The notes beneath the pieces were generated by a model. It worked only from the letters and a program-made list of their open reading frames with translations, was not told the DNA's origin and searched no databases. Below are positions 21,304 through 32,546 of a stretch of 64,000 nt of DNA, piece by piece. Each line of letters begins with the position of its first letter. The stretch's first letter is position 1. Source of the stretch: Pterois miles. Lineage: Eukaryota; Chordata; Actinopteri; Perciformes; Scorpaenidae. Made by a program: the position numbers and the translations under genes. The stretch covers positions 721,953 through 785,952 of the forward strand of contig CAMQGK010000149.1 of the NCBI GenBank assembly GCA_947000775.1, given 5' to 3'.

Positions 21304-23899
21304 AACCCCCCCCCCCTCCCCCGACGACCACTCCTCTGGTCCGTATCCCTCCCAATCAACCAAGTATTGCTTACCCCGCCCCCAGCGACGGACATCCAGC
21401 AATCGTCTTACTGTATAAACTGGATCTCTGTCGATGATCTGGGACGACAGTGGGGGTTTGGAGGTTGGGATCAGAGGACTGTCAACTGCGGGTTTCAGCC
21501 ATCCCACATGGAAGGTCGGCTGGATCCTCATGGACCTGGGCAGCTGTAACTTAACAGTCACAGGATTAATCACTTTGGAGATAGGGAAAGGACCTACGAA
21601 CCTAGGAGCCAGCTTCCTGGATTCTACCAAAAGAGGCAGATCTCGGGTGGACAACCAGACCCTCTGACCTAGTTGGTAAGTGGGGGCCGGTGTTCGCCAT
21701 CGATCTGCCATCTTCCTGTACCGTGCTGAGCTCCTCAATAACATCTGTTGGGCCCCCTTCCAGATGCGCTGACAACGTCTGAAAAGGGCGTGGGCCAAGG
21801 GAACACTAGACTCTCCCTCCAGGTCAGGAAACAATGGAGGCTGATATCCATATGCGCACTGGAAGGGGGAGAGACCAGATGTACAGCATGGCAAAGTGTT
21901 ATGGGCATATTCGATCCATAGTAAATGTTTACTCCAGGAGACCGGATTTTGTGCCACTAGGCATCTTAATCCGGTCTCCAGTTCTTGGTTCAATCTTTCA
22001 GTCTAACCGTTGGTCTCTGGATGATGGCCAGAGGACAGACTGACAGAGGCTCCTAACAGGCAGCAAAACTCCTTCTAGAAACACGAGACGAATTGTGGCC
22101 CCCGGTCCGACACCACATCCCTTGGGAAGCCGTGAATGCAAAATATATGAGTCAACATTACCTCTGCCGTCTACTTGGTGGAGGGCAGCTTCGGCAGGGC
22201 AAGAAATTGAACCATTTTGGAAAAACGGTCTACGACAGTGAGTACTATGGTGTTACCTTTAGAGGCAGGCAAACCGGTGACAAAGTCCAAAGAGATATCG
22301 GACCAGGGGCGATGAGGCACAGGAAGAGGTTGTAGCAAACCTGATGGAGGTTGGTGGGAGGCCTTACTCTAGGTGCAGATGGAACAGGCCGACACGTACT
22401 CCTTGATATCTCTCTCCATCGCCGGCCACCAGAATCTTTGTCTAATCACAAACATCGTGCGGCATGTTCCTGGGTGGTAGGCGACTCGAGAGGTGTGGGC
22501 CCAGTGGATGACCTGAGAACGCATGGTAGCAGGGACAAAGAGTCTGTTATCGGGGCACTGCTCGGGTACCGTTACCTGTGCCAGGGCCTCTTTTACCTTT
22601 TTTTCAATATCCCAGGTGACAGCTCCCACCACGCAGGAGGAGGGAAGGATGTGAGAGGGGGCTATGGGAACGTCAATTGAGTCAAACAGTCTGGACAATA
22701 CGTCTGGTTTTCCATTCTTAGACCCCAGCCGGTAGGAGAAAGTAAAATTGAATCTATTAAATAGACCCCACCTTGCTTGTCTTGAGTTGAGACGCTTGGC
22801 AGAACGGATATACTCAAGGTTTTTATGGTCCGTCCAAATGAAAAAGGGTTTCTCTGCTCCCTCCAGCCAGTGGTGCCATTCCTCAAGTGCCGCCTTCACC
22901 ACCAACAGCTCCCTGTTACCTATGTCATAGTTCCTCTCTGCGGGAGAAAGTTTTCTGGACAGATAGGCATATGGGTGAAGCTTATTGTCTCTTAACGCCC
23001 TTTGCGAAAGAACAGCACCAATCCCAGAGTCAGAGGCATCAACCTCAACAATGAACTGTCGGCTGGGATCGGGCAGTGTGAGGATGGGAGCAGAGCTGAA
23101 TGATTCTTTTAGCCTATTAAAGGCTTTGTCAGATTCAGGGGACCATTTGAATTTGTTCTTGGGTGACGTCAGCGTGTGCAAGGGGGCCGCAATGGCACTA
23201 AAGTTTCTAATGAAGCGTCTATAAAAATTGGCAAACCCCAAGAACCTTCTTAGGGGTAGGCCAATCTGCCACAGCGCTGACCTTTGCTGGGTCCATCTGC
23301 ATATTGTCCGCGGATACCACAAAACCTAAGAAAGAGACTGTCAGAACATGAAACTCACATTTTTCAGCTTTCACAAAGAGCTGATGTTCCAACAGCCTCT
23401 GGAGCACCTGGCAGACATGATGGACATGGGACTGCTCATCTGGGGAAAAAATTAAAATGTCATCAAAGTAAACAAAGACAAACTGGTTGAGCATGTCCCG
23501 GAGAACGTTATTTGCAAGGGACTGGAAGACGGCGGGTGCGTTAGTGAGCCCAAATGGCATAACCAGGTACTCATAGTGCCCACTAGGGGTATTAAATGCC
23601 GTCTTCCACTCATCCCCCTCCCTAGTTCTTACTAAATGACAAGCGTTGCGAAGGTCCAGCTTCGAAAATATCTTTGCATCTTTTAACAACTCAAACGCTG
23701 AGGAGATTAAAGGGAGGGGGTACCTGTTCTTTACCGTAATGTGGTTCAAGCCACAGTAGTCGATGCAAGGTCTGAGTGTCTTGTCTTTCTTCTCAACGAA
23801 GAAGAAGCCTGCTCCAGCAGGCGAGGAGGAGGGACGGGTGATTCCAGCCGCCAGTGAGGAGTCTATATACTCTCTCATTGCCTCCCTTTCGGGGACAGG
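21304..23899 (-). pseudogene. Gypsy-3 pol, minus strand, 5' part missing
   Basis: From 23899 downwards: reverse transcriptase starting at PEREAMREYIDSSLAAG, with VYFDDILIFS (YFDD instead of the YLDD seen in the relatives) near 23470; RNase H with IVEVDASDSGIGAVL near 23055; zinc region HTSRVAYHPGT and FWWPAMERDIKEY near 22440; integrase core with stops near 22175 and 22005 around TERLNQELETGLRCL; then HNTLPC...FQCAYGYQPPLFP, KLAPRFVGPF, and a chromodomain (QYLVDWEGYGPEE near 21350). Gag and protease are absent because an illegitimate joint at 23899 replaces them. Confidence 0.9.
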
Positions 23900-24050
23900 C
23901 CACTCCTGTTGTGTTCCCAGTCGTGACACCCACCCACCTGCTGCACTTTACTTACTACTCACTTACTTATCTTATTTATTTTATTTCCTTCATTGCACCT
24001 TCTTTTCCTTCATTGCACCTTCTCTTTTACTTATATTGTATTCATCTGTA
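23900..24050 (+). repeat. Direct repeat of 20655-20809 (Gypsy-2 LTR end plus LINE tail)
   Basis: 'ctcctgttgtgttcccagtc', 'gtgacacccacccacctgct' and the following LINE tail are a second copy of 20655-20809. Together with the LTR that follows (24051-24573), about 650 bases are tandemly repeated on both sides of the Gypsy-3 interior. Confidence 0.9.
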
Positions 24051-24573
24051 TGTCACGGCAGGTTACACACGCAGGCTTGGACTCAAAAGCAGACTCAGAG
24101 CAGTTCACAATGATCGGCGTCTTTAATACAGGCTTCAGGTCGGTACACGGTAAGGCAAAAACACTCGCAGACAAATCCAGGATGGCAGGCTAAGGGCAAC
24201 GTCAAAAACAAGCAGAGTATCAAAGCACGAGTAGTCAAAAACATGAGAGTAATGCGGAAACGCTTTTCACAAGAGATAAAGACGAACTGGCACAGGAGGG
24301 AAAGGGAGCACACATTAAATACTAGTGAAGGGAGTGGATGACTATGCACAGGTGGACACAATCAGGGCGAGGGAAAACAATCAGACGCAGGTGAATGGTG
24401 TAGATAACTAGGTCAGGAGGAGGTGCTCAAACGAGAAGGTGGGAAGCATGCAGGGCAGGAAGTGAAGTGATCTGCAACGGGAGGAGAGGTTAAATGCCAA
24501 AATAAAACAGGATGTGGGCAAAATAAAAGCATGCAACGAGAAGCACAGAACTCTAGACCTCAACTTCCTGATA
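24051..24573 (-). repeat. Family A LTR, minus strand, beside LINE tail
   Basis: From tgtcacggcagg to cttcctgata (the last CA mutated). Left flank ctgta and right flank ttgta agree at 4 of 5. The LINE at 7351-7428 shows the unoccupied site ('catctgtactgctgttgctg'), which confirms the insertion point. Confidence 0.88.
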
Positions 24574-24640
24574 TTGTACTGTTGTTGCTGCTATGACACC
24601 CGAATTTCCCTCCGGGGATTAATAAAGGTTCATCTTATCT
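24574..24640 (+). repeat. LINE 3' end, right half
   Basis: 'ctgttgttgctgctatgaca' then 'aatttccctccggggattaa' and a tcttatcttatc end: the terminal part of the LINE tail whose left half lies at 23930-24050 and 20682-20809. Confidence 0.8.
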
Positions 24641-25179
24641 TATCTCATCATAACAACGTTATTGCGCATGGCAGCTTTTCCTCATATTGTAATTGTAATT
24701 ATAATAATAATAATTGTTATTATTATTGTTATTATTTTTAAATATCACTGTGCCACTTTTCTTTTAGATCAGAAGTCCGGCCATAAGATGTGATGATGAA
24801 GAAGTGTTTTGTTCCTGATGTTGTTAAGGCAAAATACATGAAAAGCATGTTCAAATTGAAATTGGAAATTTGCCTCTTTGCTGTACCATAAATGTACCGA
24901 ACTGAAAACTGTGACACCAAACTGTGAAATGAACAAAACCGTGAATTTTATGAACCATCCCAACCCTTGTAAGCACACGTGTGACGTAGCGCAGAGCTCG
25001 TGTCGGGTGGTGCCACCTCACATACAGTATGTGAACCCCAACAATTCAAATTATGCTATATATAATCCACGACACATTTAATGTAATAATTTCATTTCCA
25101 ATGGAAAGTTTCTCAACTGTCCCAGACTTATCCCACACACCGTATTGTTGTGTCCCAAAAAAGAAAAAAAAAGAAGTTT
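24641..25179. other. No gene recognised; AT-rich
   Basis: Runs of ATT/ATA trinucleotides near 24685-24740; no exon or element I can support. Short open frames here have no motifs. Confidence 0.4.
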
Positions 25180-25542
25180 ATCAGACATACTATCTATAGT
25201 ATGTCTGATAAAATTCATAGTATAGTGTGTCGAGAAAGAGAGTATAGTATGTTGGAGAAAAATTAATAGTATAGTATGAGAAAACAGCAAGAATATCATC
25301 GGTCAAAATATATTTTTAAAAAGTTTTAAAAAATTGTATATTGAAAAAGTCACAGAATAGTACATCGAGTTAAAGTCATTTTATCGGACGCTGAAAAAAG
25401 TCATAATATATCATAAAAAAAACAGTATTGTATGTTAAAAAACAAAAGAAAAACTCAGTCCAGTTAGTTGATAAAAGTAAAAATATATATATATATATAT
25501 AGAGAGTAATATGTCAAAAACCGTTTCTAAAAGTCTTAATAG
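25180..25542. repeat. Degenerate AT-rich tandem repeat
   Basis: Variants of 'tatagtatgtc' and 'gaaaaa' recur about every 20-40 bases ('catagtatagtgtgtcgag', 'gagtatagtatgttggagaa', 'aatagtatagtatgag'). The pattern resumes at 27735-27780 on the other side of the LTR nest, so it was the insertion target. Confidence 0.6.
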
Positions 25543-25606
25543 TGTCAGGAATGTGAGGTCTTAGTCTGTGTTTTTGTCTATGTTTGTCAGGGCAGGTTAC
25601 ATACAC

Positions 25607-26710
25607 TGTCATGACTATGGACTCTTTGTGTTAGTTTTTCGATTAGTTTATTATTTGGTTGTGTTTTGTTATACTGAGTTCTTGTTCTAGTGTATTAGTT
25701 GTGTTTCACTCCCTGTCCTGGTCTGGGTGTTTTGTCTTGGGTTGTTTCCTGTTTTATTTTGAAAAGTCTTGTGTCTCCATATCATTTCTAGTTTTACTTC
25801 CTGCCCTTGTGTGTTTTTCCCTCTGTTTTCTTGGTTCACACCCCCTGACCTACTTTCCCTGATTGTTGCCCCACCCCTGATAGTTTCCACCTGGTCATTT
25901 TCCCTTTGTGTATTTAAGTCACCTTTTTTCCCTCTGTTCTTGTCGGTTCATTTGTTCACGTCCTTGTGATTCCCCCATGCTCTGTTTTTCTACTCTTCCT
26001 CGTGCTCTTCTCCATGTAGCTTGTTTCTTTCCCTCCTGGTAGGTTTGCACTCTTGGTGGTCATGCTTTTCAATTGTCTGTGTTTGTGCACTGGTGTATTA
26101 GTTTCTCCCTGTCTCTGTGTATTTTAGTTCTAGTGTTAATTCTAGTTTTGGTGTATTAGTTTCTCCCTGTCTCTGTGTATTTTAGTTCTAGTGTTAATTC
26201 TAGTTTTGGTGTATTAGTTTCTCCCTGTCTCTGTGTATTTTAGTTCTAGTGTTAATTCTAGTTTTGGTGTATTAGTTTCTCCCTGTCTCTGTGTATTTTA
26301 GTTCTAGTGTTAATTCTAGTTTTGGTGTATTAGTTTCTCCCTGTCTCTGTGTATTTTAGTTCTAGTGTTAATTCTAGTTTTGGTGTATTAGTTTCTCCCT
26401 GTCTCTGTGTATTTTAGTTCTAGTGTTAATTCTAGTTTTGGTGTATTAGTTTCTCCCTGTCTCTGTGTATTTTAGTTCTAGTGTTAATTCTAGTTTTGGG
26501 TGTATTAGTTTTTGTGGTTTCTTTGCACTTAGTTATTATTTATTTCTAGTTCATTATTATTTTGTATTTCTGGAATTTATTGGTTTTCAGTCTTCTATTA
26601 AAGACTCGCTTTTTGTTGTCTGTAGGTGTGTCTCTGCGTGTGGGGTCTCTGTCTCTCTCTCTCTCTCTCTTTCTCCCTCCCTTTGGTTATTTACCCAGCT
26701 CCCCGTGACA
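25607..26710 (+). mobile_element. Solo LTR B2, family B, inside A2
   Basis: Starts tgtcatgacta and ends ccccgtgaca. Exact 5-base target duplication tacac at 25602-25606 and 26711-26715. At 1104 bases it is longer than its relatives (757 and 808) because of an internal 57-base minisatellite. Confidence 0.93.
26090..26500. repeat. 57-base minisatellite inside solo LTR B2, 7 units
   Basis: Seven nearly identical units containing 'ctccctgtctctgtgtattt' and 'tagtgttaattctag'. The other family B LTRs have a single unit at this place (for example near 54545), so it expanded in this copy. Confidence 0.95.
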
Positions 26711-27734
26711 TACACTGGTGTGGATTCAAATGCAGATTCAGACAGTTGCAGATTACAAAAAACAGAGTTTATTTCCAGGCTGAGGTCGGTACACGAAGAA
26801 GCAGGTTTAAACAGGCTGACAAAATCCAAATCGAAAGGCTAAGCCAAGGTAATTAACAGGCAAGGTTCTATACACGAGGATATCAAAAAAGAGAGAATGG
26901 CGGGTACGCTTCGCTATGAACGGCAAAAGACGAACTGGCACAGGAGGAAAAGGGAGCACACATTATATACTGGTGAGGGAGGTGGATAACTATGCACAGG
27001 TGAACACAATCGGGGCAGGGGATGACGATCAGACGCAGGTGACTAGTGATGATAATCAGGTCGGGAGGAGGTGCTCTAATGTGAAGGCAGGAGACAAGCA
27101 GGGCAGGGAGTGAAGTGAACTGCAATGAGAGGAGAGGTTAGAATGCAAACAAAACAGGAAGTGCGCCAAAATAAAAGCATGCAACCGGAAATGGCAAACT
27201 AACATTTATACTTCCTGACAATGTTTCATGTTGCATGTGCATGCTTTTAGTTTGACACTTCCTGTTTTATTTTGTAGTTCTAACATTCCCTCTCGTTTCA
27301 GATCACCTCACTTCCTGCCCTGCATGCTTCCCGCCTTCACGTTAAAGCACATCCTCATAACCTACTTTCCACTCCATTCACCGGCGTCCTATCGTGCTTC
27401 CCCCGCCCTGATTGTGTCCACCTGTGAATAGTTAATCACTCCCTCACTAGTATTTAATGTGTGCTCCCCAGCCCTTCTGTGCCAGATCGTCTTGTTCCCT
27501 TGCGTCAAGTCATCCCGCGTTCTTCCTGTGAGTTTGATTGATTACCCGTGCTTTAGACCCTCTGCTTAGTTTTTTGACCTAGTCCTTGCCTGCCGTTTTT
27601 GATGTGTTTGCCCTCCTGCTTGCCTTACCGTGTACCGACTATAGATTGTATTAAAGACACAGATTCTCGACTTGAACCTGTTTCCTTGTGTTTGCACTTG
27701 AGTCCATTCCTGCCTGTGTCCACGGACCGTAACA

Positions 27735-28718
27735 CATAGTGTGTCAAAAAAAGTGAAAAATTCATAGAATAGCATCGACATTTATGTCATTATCCCAAAA
27801 TCACAAGTTATCACAAGAAAACAAATTCTTTCACATGGAGATGTCAGCATGGATGTTGACAGCAATGGACTTGATGCATTTAGCCAAAGGAAACATGTGA
27901 CTACGTCCGGATTTTAAGGTGTTAACAAATGAAAATAAAAATATGATATGTCTTTGTTCCTTATCCATTAACAAAAACAACACAAAATTGTGAGGGGAAA
28001 TGTCTTTATTCTTTGATTTTTGGTTGCTGGAAAATACATTTGAGTCAAAGACATCACCGACCACATACAGACACAAAATCCTGCCGCAAACCTTTCCCCA
28101 TAGCAGTTTGAGATTTTGCCTTGATAAAAGCTTTCTGATCAAAAAATGTAGTTATCATTATTACTGTTACCACAGAGACTGAGGGAGAGGGGCTGAATGG
28201 AGGTCTGACAACACCCAGAAAAGAGCTCTTTATTAATAATACAGTTCACAGTAAAAACACAAGGGCCAATAAGTAAAAGTAAACTGTGTTCAACATTAGG
28301 AATGACTCAAGATCAGTTTACAGTAACTGAGTGAGATTGTTTTAGAGATTATATTATATTTTCTATTTTCCCTCAATTTTAGATCCAACTACATCATTGT
28401 ATACCAACAACACACTGAAATGCCTGGTTACCTTGGCAACAACATATAGAATGCAAGCTCATACATTATTTCCGGTGTTAAATCCCATCTGAAATTCATG
28501 CATTCTTGCCTGCATTATTAATATGCACTGACTGTGTTGAGGTTTACAGTATGTCTGCACAGTGATCAGAGATAACATGTATCTGCTTGAGTTACTCAGT
28601 TTATATTTATCATATTTAAATGAGATATTTTTCTGAGTTTACATTGTTATGACAATTACAATTTCACTGCTACCTGCTTATAAATTGTGATACCTTATAT
28701 GAAGTATTTTTATACACT
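27735..28718. other. No gene recognised
   Basis: Starts with the tail of the AT-rich tandem repeat, then ordinary AT-rich sequence. Open frames of 60-103 codons near 27831-28182 have no motifs or splice context. Confidence 0.4.
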
Positions 28719-29345
28719 CACTCACTCATCTTCAACCTCTTATCCGGGTCGGGTCGCGGGGGCAACAGCTCCAGCAGGGGACCCTAAAACCTTTCCCAGG
28801 CCACATTAACCAGCTCTGACAGGGGGATCCCAAGGCGTTCCCAGGCCAGTGTGGAGATATAATCTCTCCACCTAGTCCTGGGTCTTCCCCTGGGCCTCCT
28901 CCTAGCTGGTCCTGCCTGGAACACTTTCCTAGGGGGGCGCCTATGGGGCATCCTTACCAGATGCCCGAACCACCTCAATTGGCTCCTTTTAATATAATGG
29001 AGCAGCGGCTCTACTCAGAGTCCCTCATGGATGGCTGAGCTTCTTACCCTATCTCTAAGGGAAACACCTGCCCCCCTCCTGAGAAAATCCATTTGTCATG
29101 ACCCAGCCCTCATGACCATAGGTGAGAGTAGGAATGAAGATTGACCGGTAGATCGCTGCTCCGATTCTCCGGCCAGTCTCACGTTCCATTGTCCCCTCAC
29201 TCGCAAGCAAGACCCCAAAGTACTTGAACTACATCACTTGGGGTATTCCCTACCCGGAGTAGACAATCCATTGGTTTCCTGCTGAGAACATGGCCTCCGA
29301 ATTAGAGCTGCTGATCCTCATCCCAGCCGCTTCACACTCTCTCAG
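28719..29345 (-). pseudogene. LINE-F 3' fragment (end of RT region), minus strand
   Basis: Same family as 50566-53137. Downwards from 29345: ECEAAGMRISSSNSEAMF, then decayed text, then MRWFGHLVRMPHRRPPRKVF, RRPRGRPRTRWRDYISTLAW and WERLGIPLSELVNVAWE near 28800, finishing in a (TGAG)-rich end at 28719-28733. The left end is the true 3' terminus; the element is 5' truncated at 29345, where it abuts the astacin relic. Confidence 0.87.
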
Positions 29346-30060
29346 GCACATCCTCTCATGGAGGAAGGAAGGAAGTGGAGCAGAGGACCAAGTGGACCAA
29401 GATGACACCGTCGACATCAGCACCATGATTCTGACCTCCAACAACACCAACAATGATATCCTGTCGGAGGGAGATATGTTGGCTCCCAGGACCAGAAATG
29501 CCATGCGGTGCTGGTACCACAATTGCCTGTGAAGAAAAACCTCTGGCCTGGTGACGATTCCCTTCACCATGAGCAGCGAGTTCACCAGCTCAGAGGCAGA
29601 AGATTGACAAGGCCATGAAGGCCTTCCACAGTAGCACCTGCATCCATTTTGTTTCTCATCAGAATGAGTATGACTACATCAGCATTGAGAACAGAGGCGG
29701 ATGTTTCTCTTTTCTGGGCAGAACGGGAGGCAGACAGGTCCTGTCTCTGAAAAGGCAGGGCTGCCTCTACCACGGCATCATCCAGCATAAGATCAACCAT
29801 GCTCTGGGCTTCCAGCACGAGCAGACCAGGAGCGACCGCAACGACTACGTCAGGATCAACTGGGAGAACATCAAACCACAGATGGCCTTCAACTTCTACA
29901 GGCGGGCCACCAACAACCTGAACACCCCCTATGACTACTCCTCCATCATGCACTATGGAAGAAAAGCCTTCTCCATCGTATACGGGAAGGACTCCATCAC
30001 CCCCATCCCAGACCCCAACATAAAGATCGGCCAGAGGAATCATGATACCCATGAACAATA
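29346..30060 (+). pseudogene. hce-like: High choriolytic enzyme-like astacin protease, inactivated
   Basis: Intronless remnant of a hatching-enzyme (HCE-type) astacin, a secreted zinc protease that softens the egg envelope. Propeptide and start of mature enzyme: DTVDISTMILTSNN and EGDMLAPRTRNAMRC; then a TGA at 29530-29532 where a Trp is expected and a one-base frameshift near 29602-29606. The catalytic domain follows in one frame: TCIHFV, IENRGGC, GRTGGRQVLSL and the zinc site, which reads HKINHALGFQHEQ: the catalytic Glu is Lys (codon AAG at 29789-29791) while all three His ligands remain. The methionine turn SSIMHYG and SITPIPDPN are present. The signal peptide is lost to the LINE at 29345 and about 20 C-terminal residues are missing. 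Confidence 0.92.
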
Positions 30061-30276
30061 AACTAAATATGCCCCTCAGTCACCACATGTGAGGGTGTAA
30101 AAAACTGCCCACAATGCAATAGGGGTTGTGCAATACCGCTATCTCTTCACACCACTGTGAAATACCTGTGCAATAACTATATCTATACTTTTATATATAA
30201 TATATATGCATAAAAGAATGTACTCCATCCTGTGAATCTACATTTTCCAAGATTTTCTGATCAATGTACTTACTTT

Positions 30277-31290
30277 TATTATGACTTGGAATACAGGCAG
30301 GACTCAAATGCAAACTCTGGACTTTCCAAAAAACAGCATCTTTAATGGACAAAACAGGTCGGTACACACTGAGTCAGGCAACAGACAAAATCCAAAACAG
30401 CAGGTGAAAGGCAGAGTCAAAAATCAGGCAGCTGGTCAAAAAACATGAGCGGTCAATACACTAGAGAATGCTGGAACGCTTGGTCATGAAGAGGGCAAGA
30501 CGAACTGGCACAGGAGGAGCGGGGAGCACACATTAAATACAAGTGAGGGGAGTGATTGACGATGGACACAATCAGGGTGGGGAGAGATGATCAGACACAG
30601 GTGACTGGTGTAGAAAACTAAGTCAGGAGGAGGTGCTCAAACTTGAAGGCGGGAAACATGCAGGCAGGAAGTGAAGTGCTCTGAAACAAGATGGTGTAAC
30701 GGCGGGTTAGGCAGACAGACTCAGACTCAAATGCACAACTCAGAGAACAGGTAGATTCACACAACGCTGAGTTATTTATTCCAGACCATAACAGGTCGGT
30801 ACATGGGTAGGCAACACTTACAGTCAGACAGATCCAGGATGTCAGGCAAAAAGGCAGGGTCAAAAACAGGCAGAGTTTCGGTACACAGAATATCAAAAAC
30901 ACTAGGAATAACGCTGGTAGGTTTGTCACGAGGGAACACAACGAACTGGCACAGGAGGAAAGGGAGACGCTGCTTAAATACCAGTGAGGGAAGTGACTAA
31001 CTATGGACAGGTGGACATATTCAGGGGTGGGGGGGACGATCAGATGCAGGTGACTGGTGCAGGTAACTAGGTCAGGAGGAGGTGCTCAAATGTGAAGGTG
31101 GGAAGCATGCAGGGCAGGGAGTGAAGTGAACTGCAACGAGTGGAGAGGTTAAACATGTCAAAATAAAACAGGTTCAAAATAAAAGCATGCAACACTGAAC
31201 AACTAACCTAAGTCCCGCAGGACGTTACAGAGGGGATGTTAGAATACAAAATAAAACAGGAAGTGTCAACATAAAGCATGCAACATAAAA
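30277..31290 (-). mobile_element. Solo LTR, family A, minus strand, split by another LTR
   Basis: Outer pieces 30277-30694 and 31230-about 31290 share family A landmarks ('aggtcggtacac' near 30357, 'gacgaactggcacag' near 30500, 'aaataaaacaggaagtgtc' near 31250). Ends are worn and I cannot fix them exactly. Some LINE-like sequence may lie between 30061 and 30276. Confidence 0.75.
30695..31229 (-). mobile_element. Solo LTR of the Gypsy-1 subfamily, minus strand, nested
   Basis: Begins tgtaacggcgggtt and ends cgcaggacgttaca, the reverse of the Gypsy-1 LTR start (tgtaacgtcctgcagg). 535 bases, the same length as the Gypsy-1 LTRs. Flanks gatgg and gaggg agree at 4 of 5. Confidence 0.88.
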
Positions 31291-31334
31291 CAAACATTCT
31301 AAGAACATTCCGAACAACTTTATTCTTGTTTTTC

Positions 31335-31560
31335 CCTTTTTATAGGAAATCTTCCTGTATATTTGTCTATCTTCCTGTTTATTTGTATATACTCCTGTAT
31401 ATCTGTTTATATTTGTATATACTGCATATTTGTCTGTATTTTTTCCATATATTTTTATGTACACTTGGGTGTTTTTAAAGGTGCTGCTGTTACGACCAAA
31501 TTTCCCCACTGTGGGATTATTAAAGGTCTGTTCTATTCTTTTCTATTCTATTCTTTTAAG
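31335..31560 (+). repeat. LINE 3' tail, 5' truncated
   Basis: T-rich 3' untranslated sequence ending 'aaatttccccactgtgggat', 'tattaaagg' and a ttctattcttttc repeat. The same terminal block ends both SINEs in the window and two tiny insertions. Confidence 0.65.
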
Positions 31561-31712
31561 GAGATTTTATTTTGTTACAGTAATATATAATAGATAATAG
31601 AGAGGGAATTATGACCTGTCATAAACTCAGTTGAGGTCCAGCTGAAACAGGAACTCGGACTGAAGTAGGAGACAGGTGATTCTCTTGAATGCAGTGTTGA
31701 TCTGAAAAAAGT

Positions 31713-31775
31713 ACTTCTTCTTCTTCCTTTTCTACTTCTCCTTCTTCTTCTTCTTCTTCTTCATCTTCTACTTCT

Positions 31776-31810
<35 letters not shown>

Positions 31811-31855
31811 TTCTACTTCTTCCTCTTCTACTTCTTCTTCTTCTACTTCTTGTAT
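31713..31855. repeat. (CTT)n-rich microsatellite
   Basis: Imperfect CTT/CTA repeats over about 140 bases. An open frame of Glu-rich codons on the minus strand is only a by-product. Confidence 0.95.
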
Positions 31856-31989
31856 TGCTTCCTTGCACCTTCTCAATAGATTCTATTTCCTGAACTCTGT
31901 TACATTGATTTCAATTTTCATTTCAATCACTTTTAATCAGCACAAGACAAACTTCTATATGCAACATTTGTGGTCTTCGGGTCAATTTG

Positions 31990-32529
31990 TGTAACGTCCT
32001 GCAGGACTTAGGTTATTTGTTATGTGTTGCATGCTTTTATTTTGGTGCACATCCTGTTTTATTTTGACATGTTTAACCTCTCCTCTCGTTGCAGTTCACT
32101 TCACTCCCTGCCCTGCATGCTTCCTGCCTTCACATTTGAGCACCTCCTCCTAAACCTAGTTACCTGCACCAGTCACCTGTGTCTGATCGTCGCTCCTGCC
32201 CCTCATCATGTCCACCTGTCCATAGTTAGTCACTTCCCTCACCAGTACTTGAGCAGTGTCTCCCTTTCCTCCTGTGCCAGATCGTCTTATTTCCCCTAGT
32301 GTTACAGCGTTCCAGCATTCCTAGTGTTTTTTGATTCCTCATGCCTGAACATTGTGCCTGTTTTTTCGACTCTGCCTTTTGCCTGCCGCTCTGGATTTGT
32401 CTGACTGTGAGTTTTGCCAACCCGTGTACCGACCTATTTCTGTTAATAAAGACCCAGTGTTGTTTAACTTAACCTGCTCTCAGAGTTCTGCTTTTGAGTC
32501 CAACCCTGCCAGCCACCTCAGCCGTCACA
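31990..32529 (+). repeat. Gypsy-1 5' LTR
   Basis: 540 bases, tgtaacgtcc at the start and gccgtcaca at the end. A polyadenylation-like aataaa lies near 32446, as in the 3' LTR. Confidence 0.93.
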
Positions 32530-32546
32530 GAACGATCTGGCCCAAC

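Larger units (their letters stand above)
25585..27220 (-). mobile_element. Solo LTR A2, family A, minus strand, inside A1
   Basis: Starts tgtcagggcagg and ends cttcctgaca. Exact 5-base target duplication atgtt at 25580-25584 and 27221-27225. It was later opened by solo LTR B2 at 25607. Confidence 0.9.
25543..27734 (+). mobile_element. Solo LTR A1, family A, plus strand, split by a nested LTR
   Basis: Left piece 25543-25584 (tgtcaggaatgtgaggtctt), right piece 27226-27734 (from 'tcatgttgcatg' to ccgtaaca). The pieces together match the solo LTR at 58677-59216. Outer flanks aatag and catag agree at 4 of 5 bases. No internal genes. Confidence 0.85.

Noticed and set aside
16839..24573. Gypsy-2 and Gypsy-3 as one inverted-pair element
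   Set aside because: They have separate LTR remnants, different deletions, and a LINE tail between them; they are two insertions.
29582..30058. 158-codon minus-strand open frame opposite the astacin gene
   Set aside because: Shadow of the astacin coding strand; no motif of its own.
31619..31876. Glu-rich 85-residue protein on the minus strand
   Set aside because: It is translation of the (CTT)n microsatellite.
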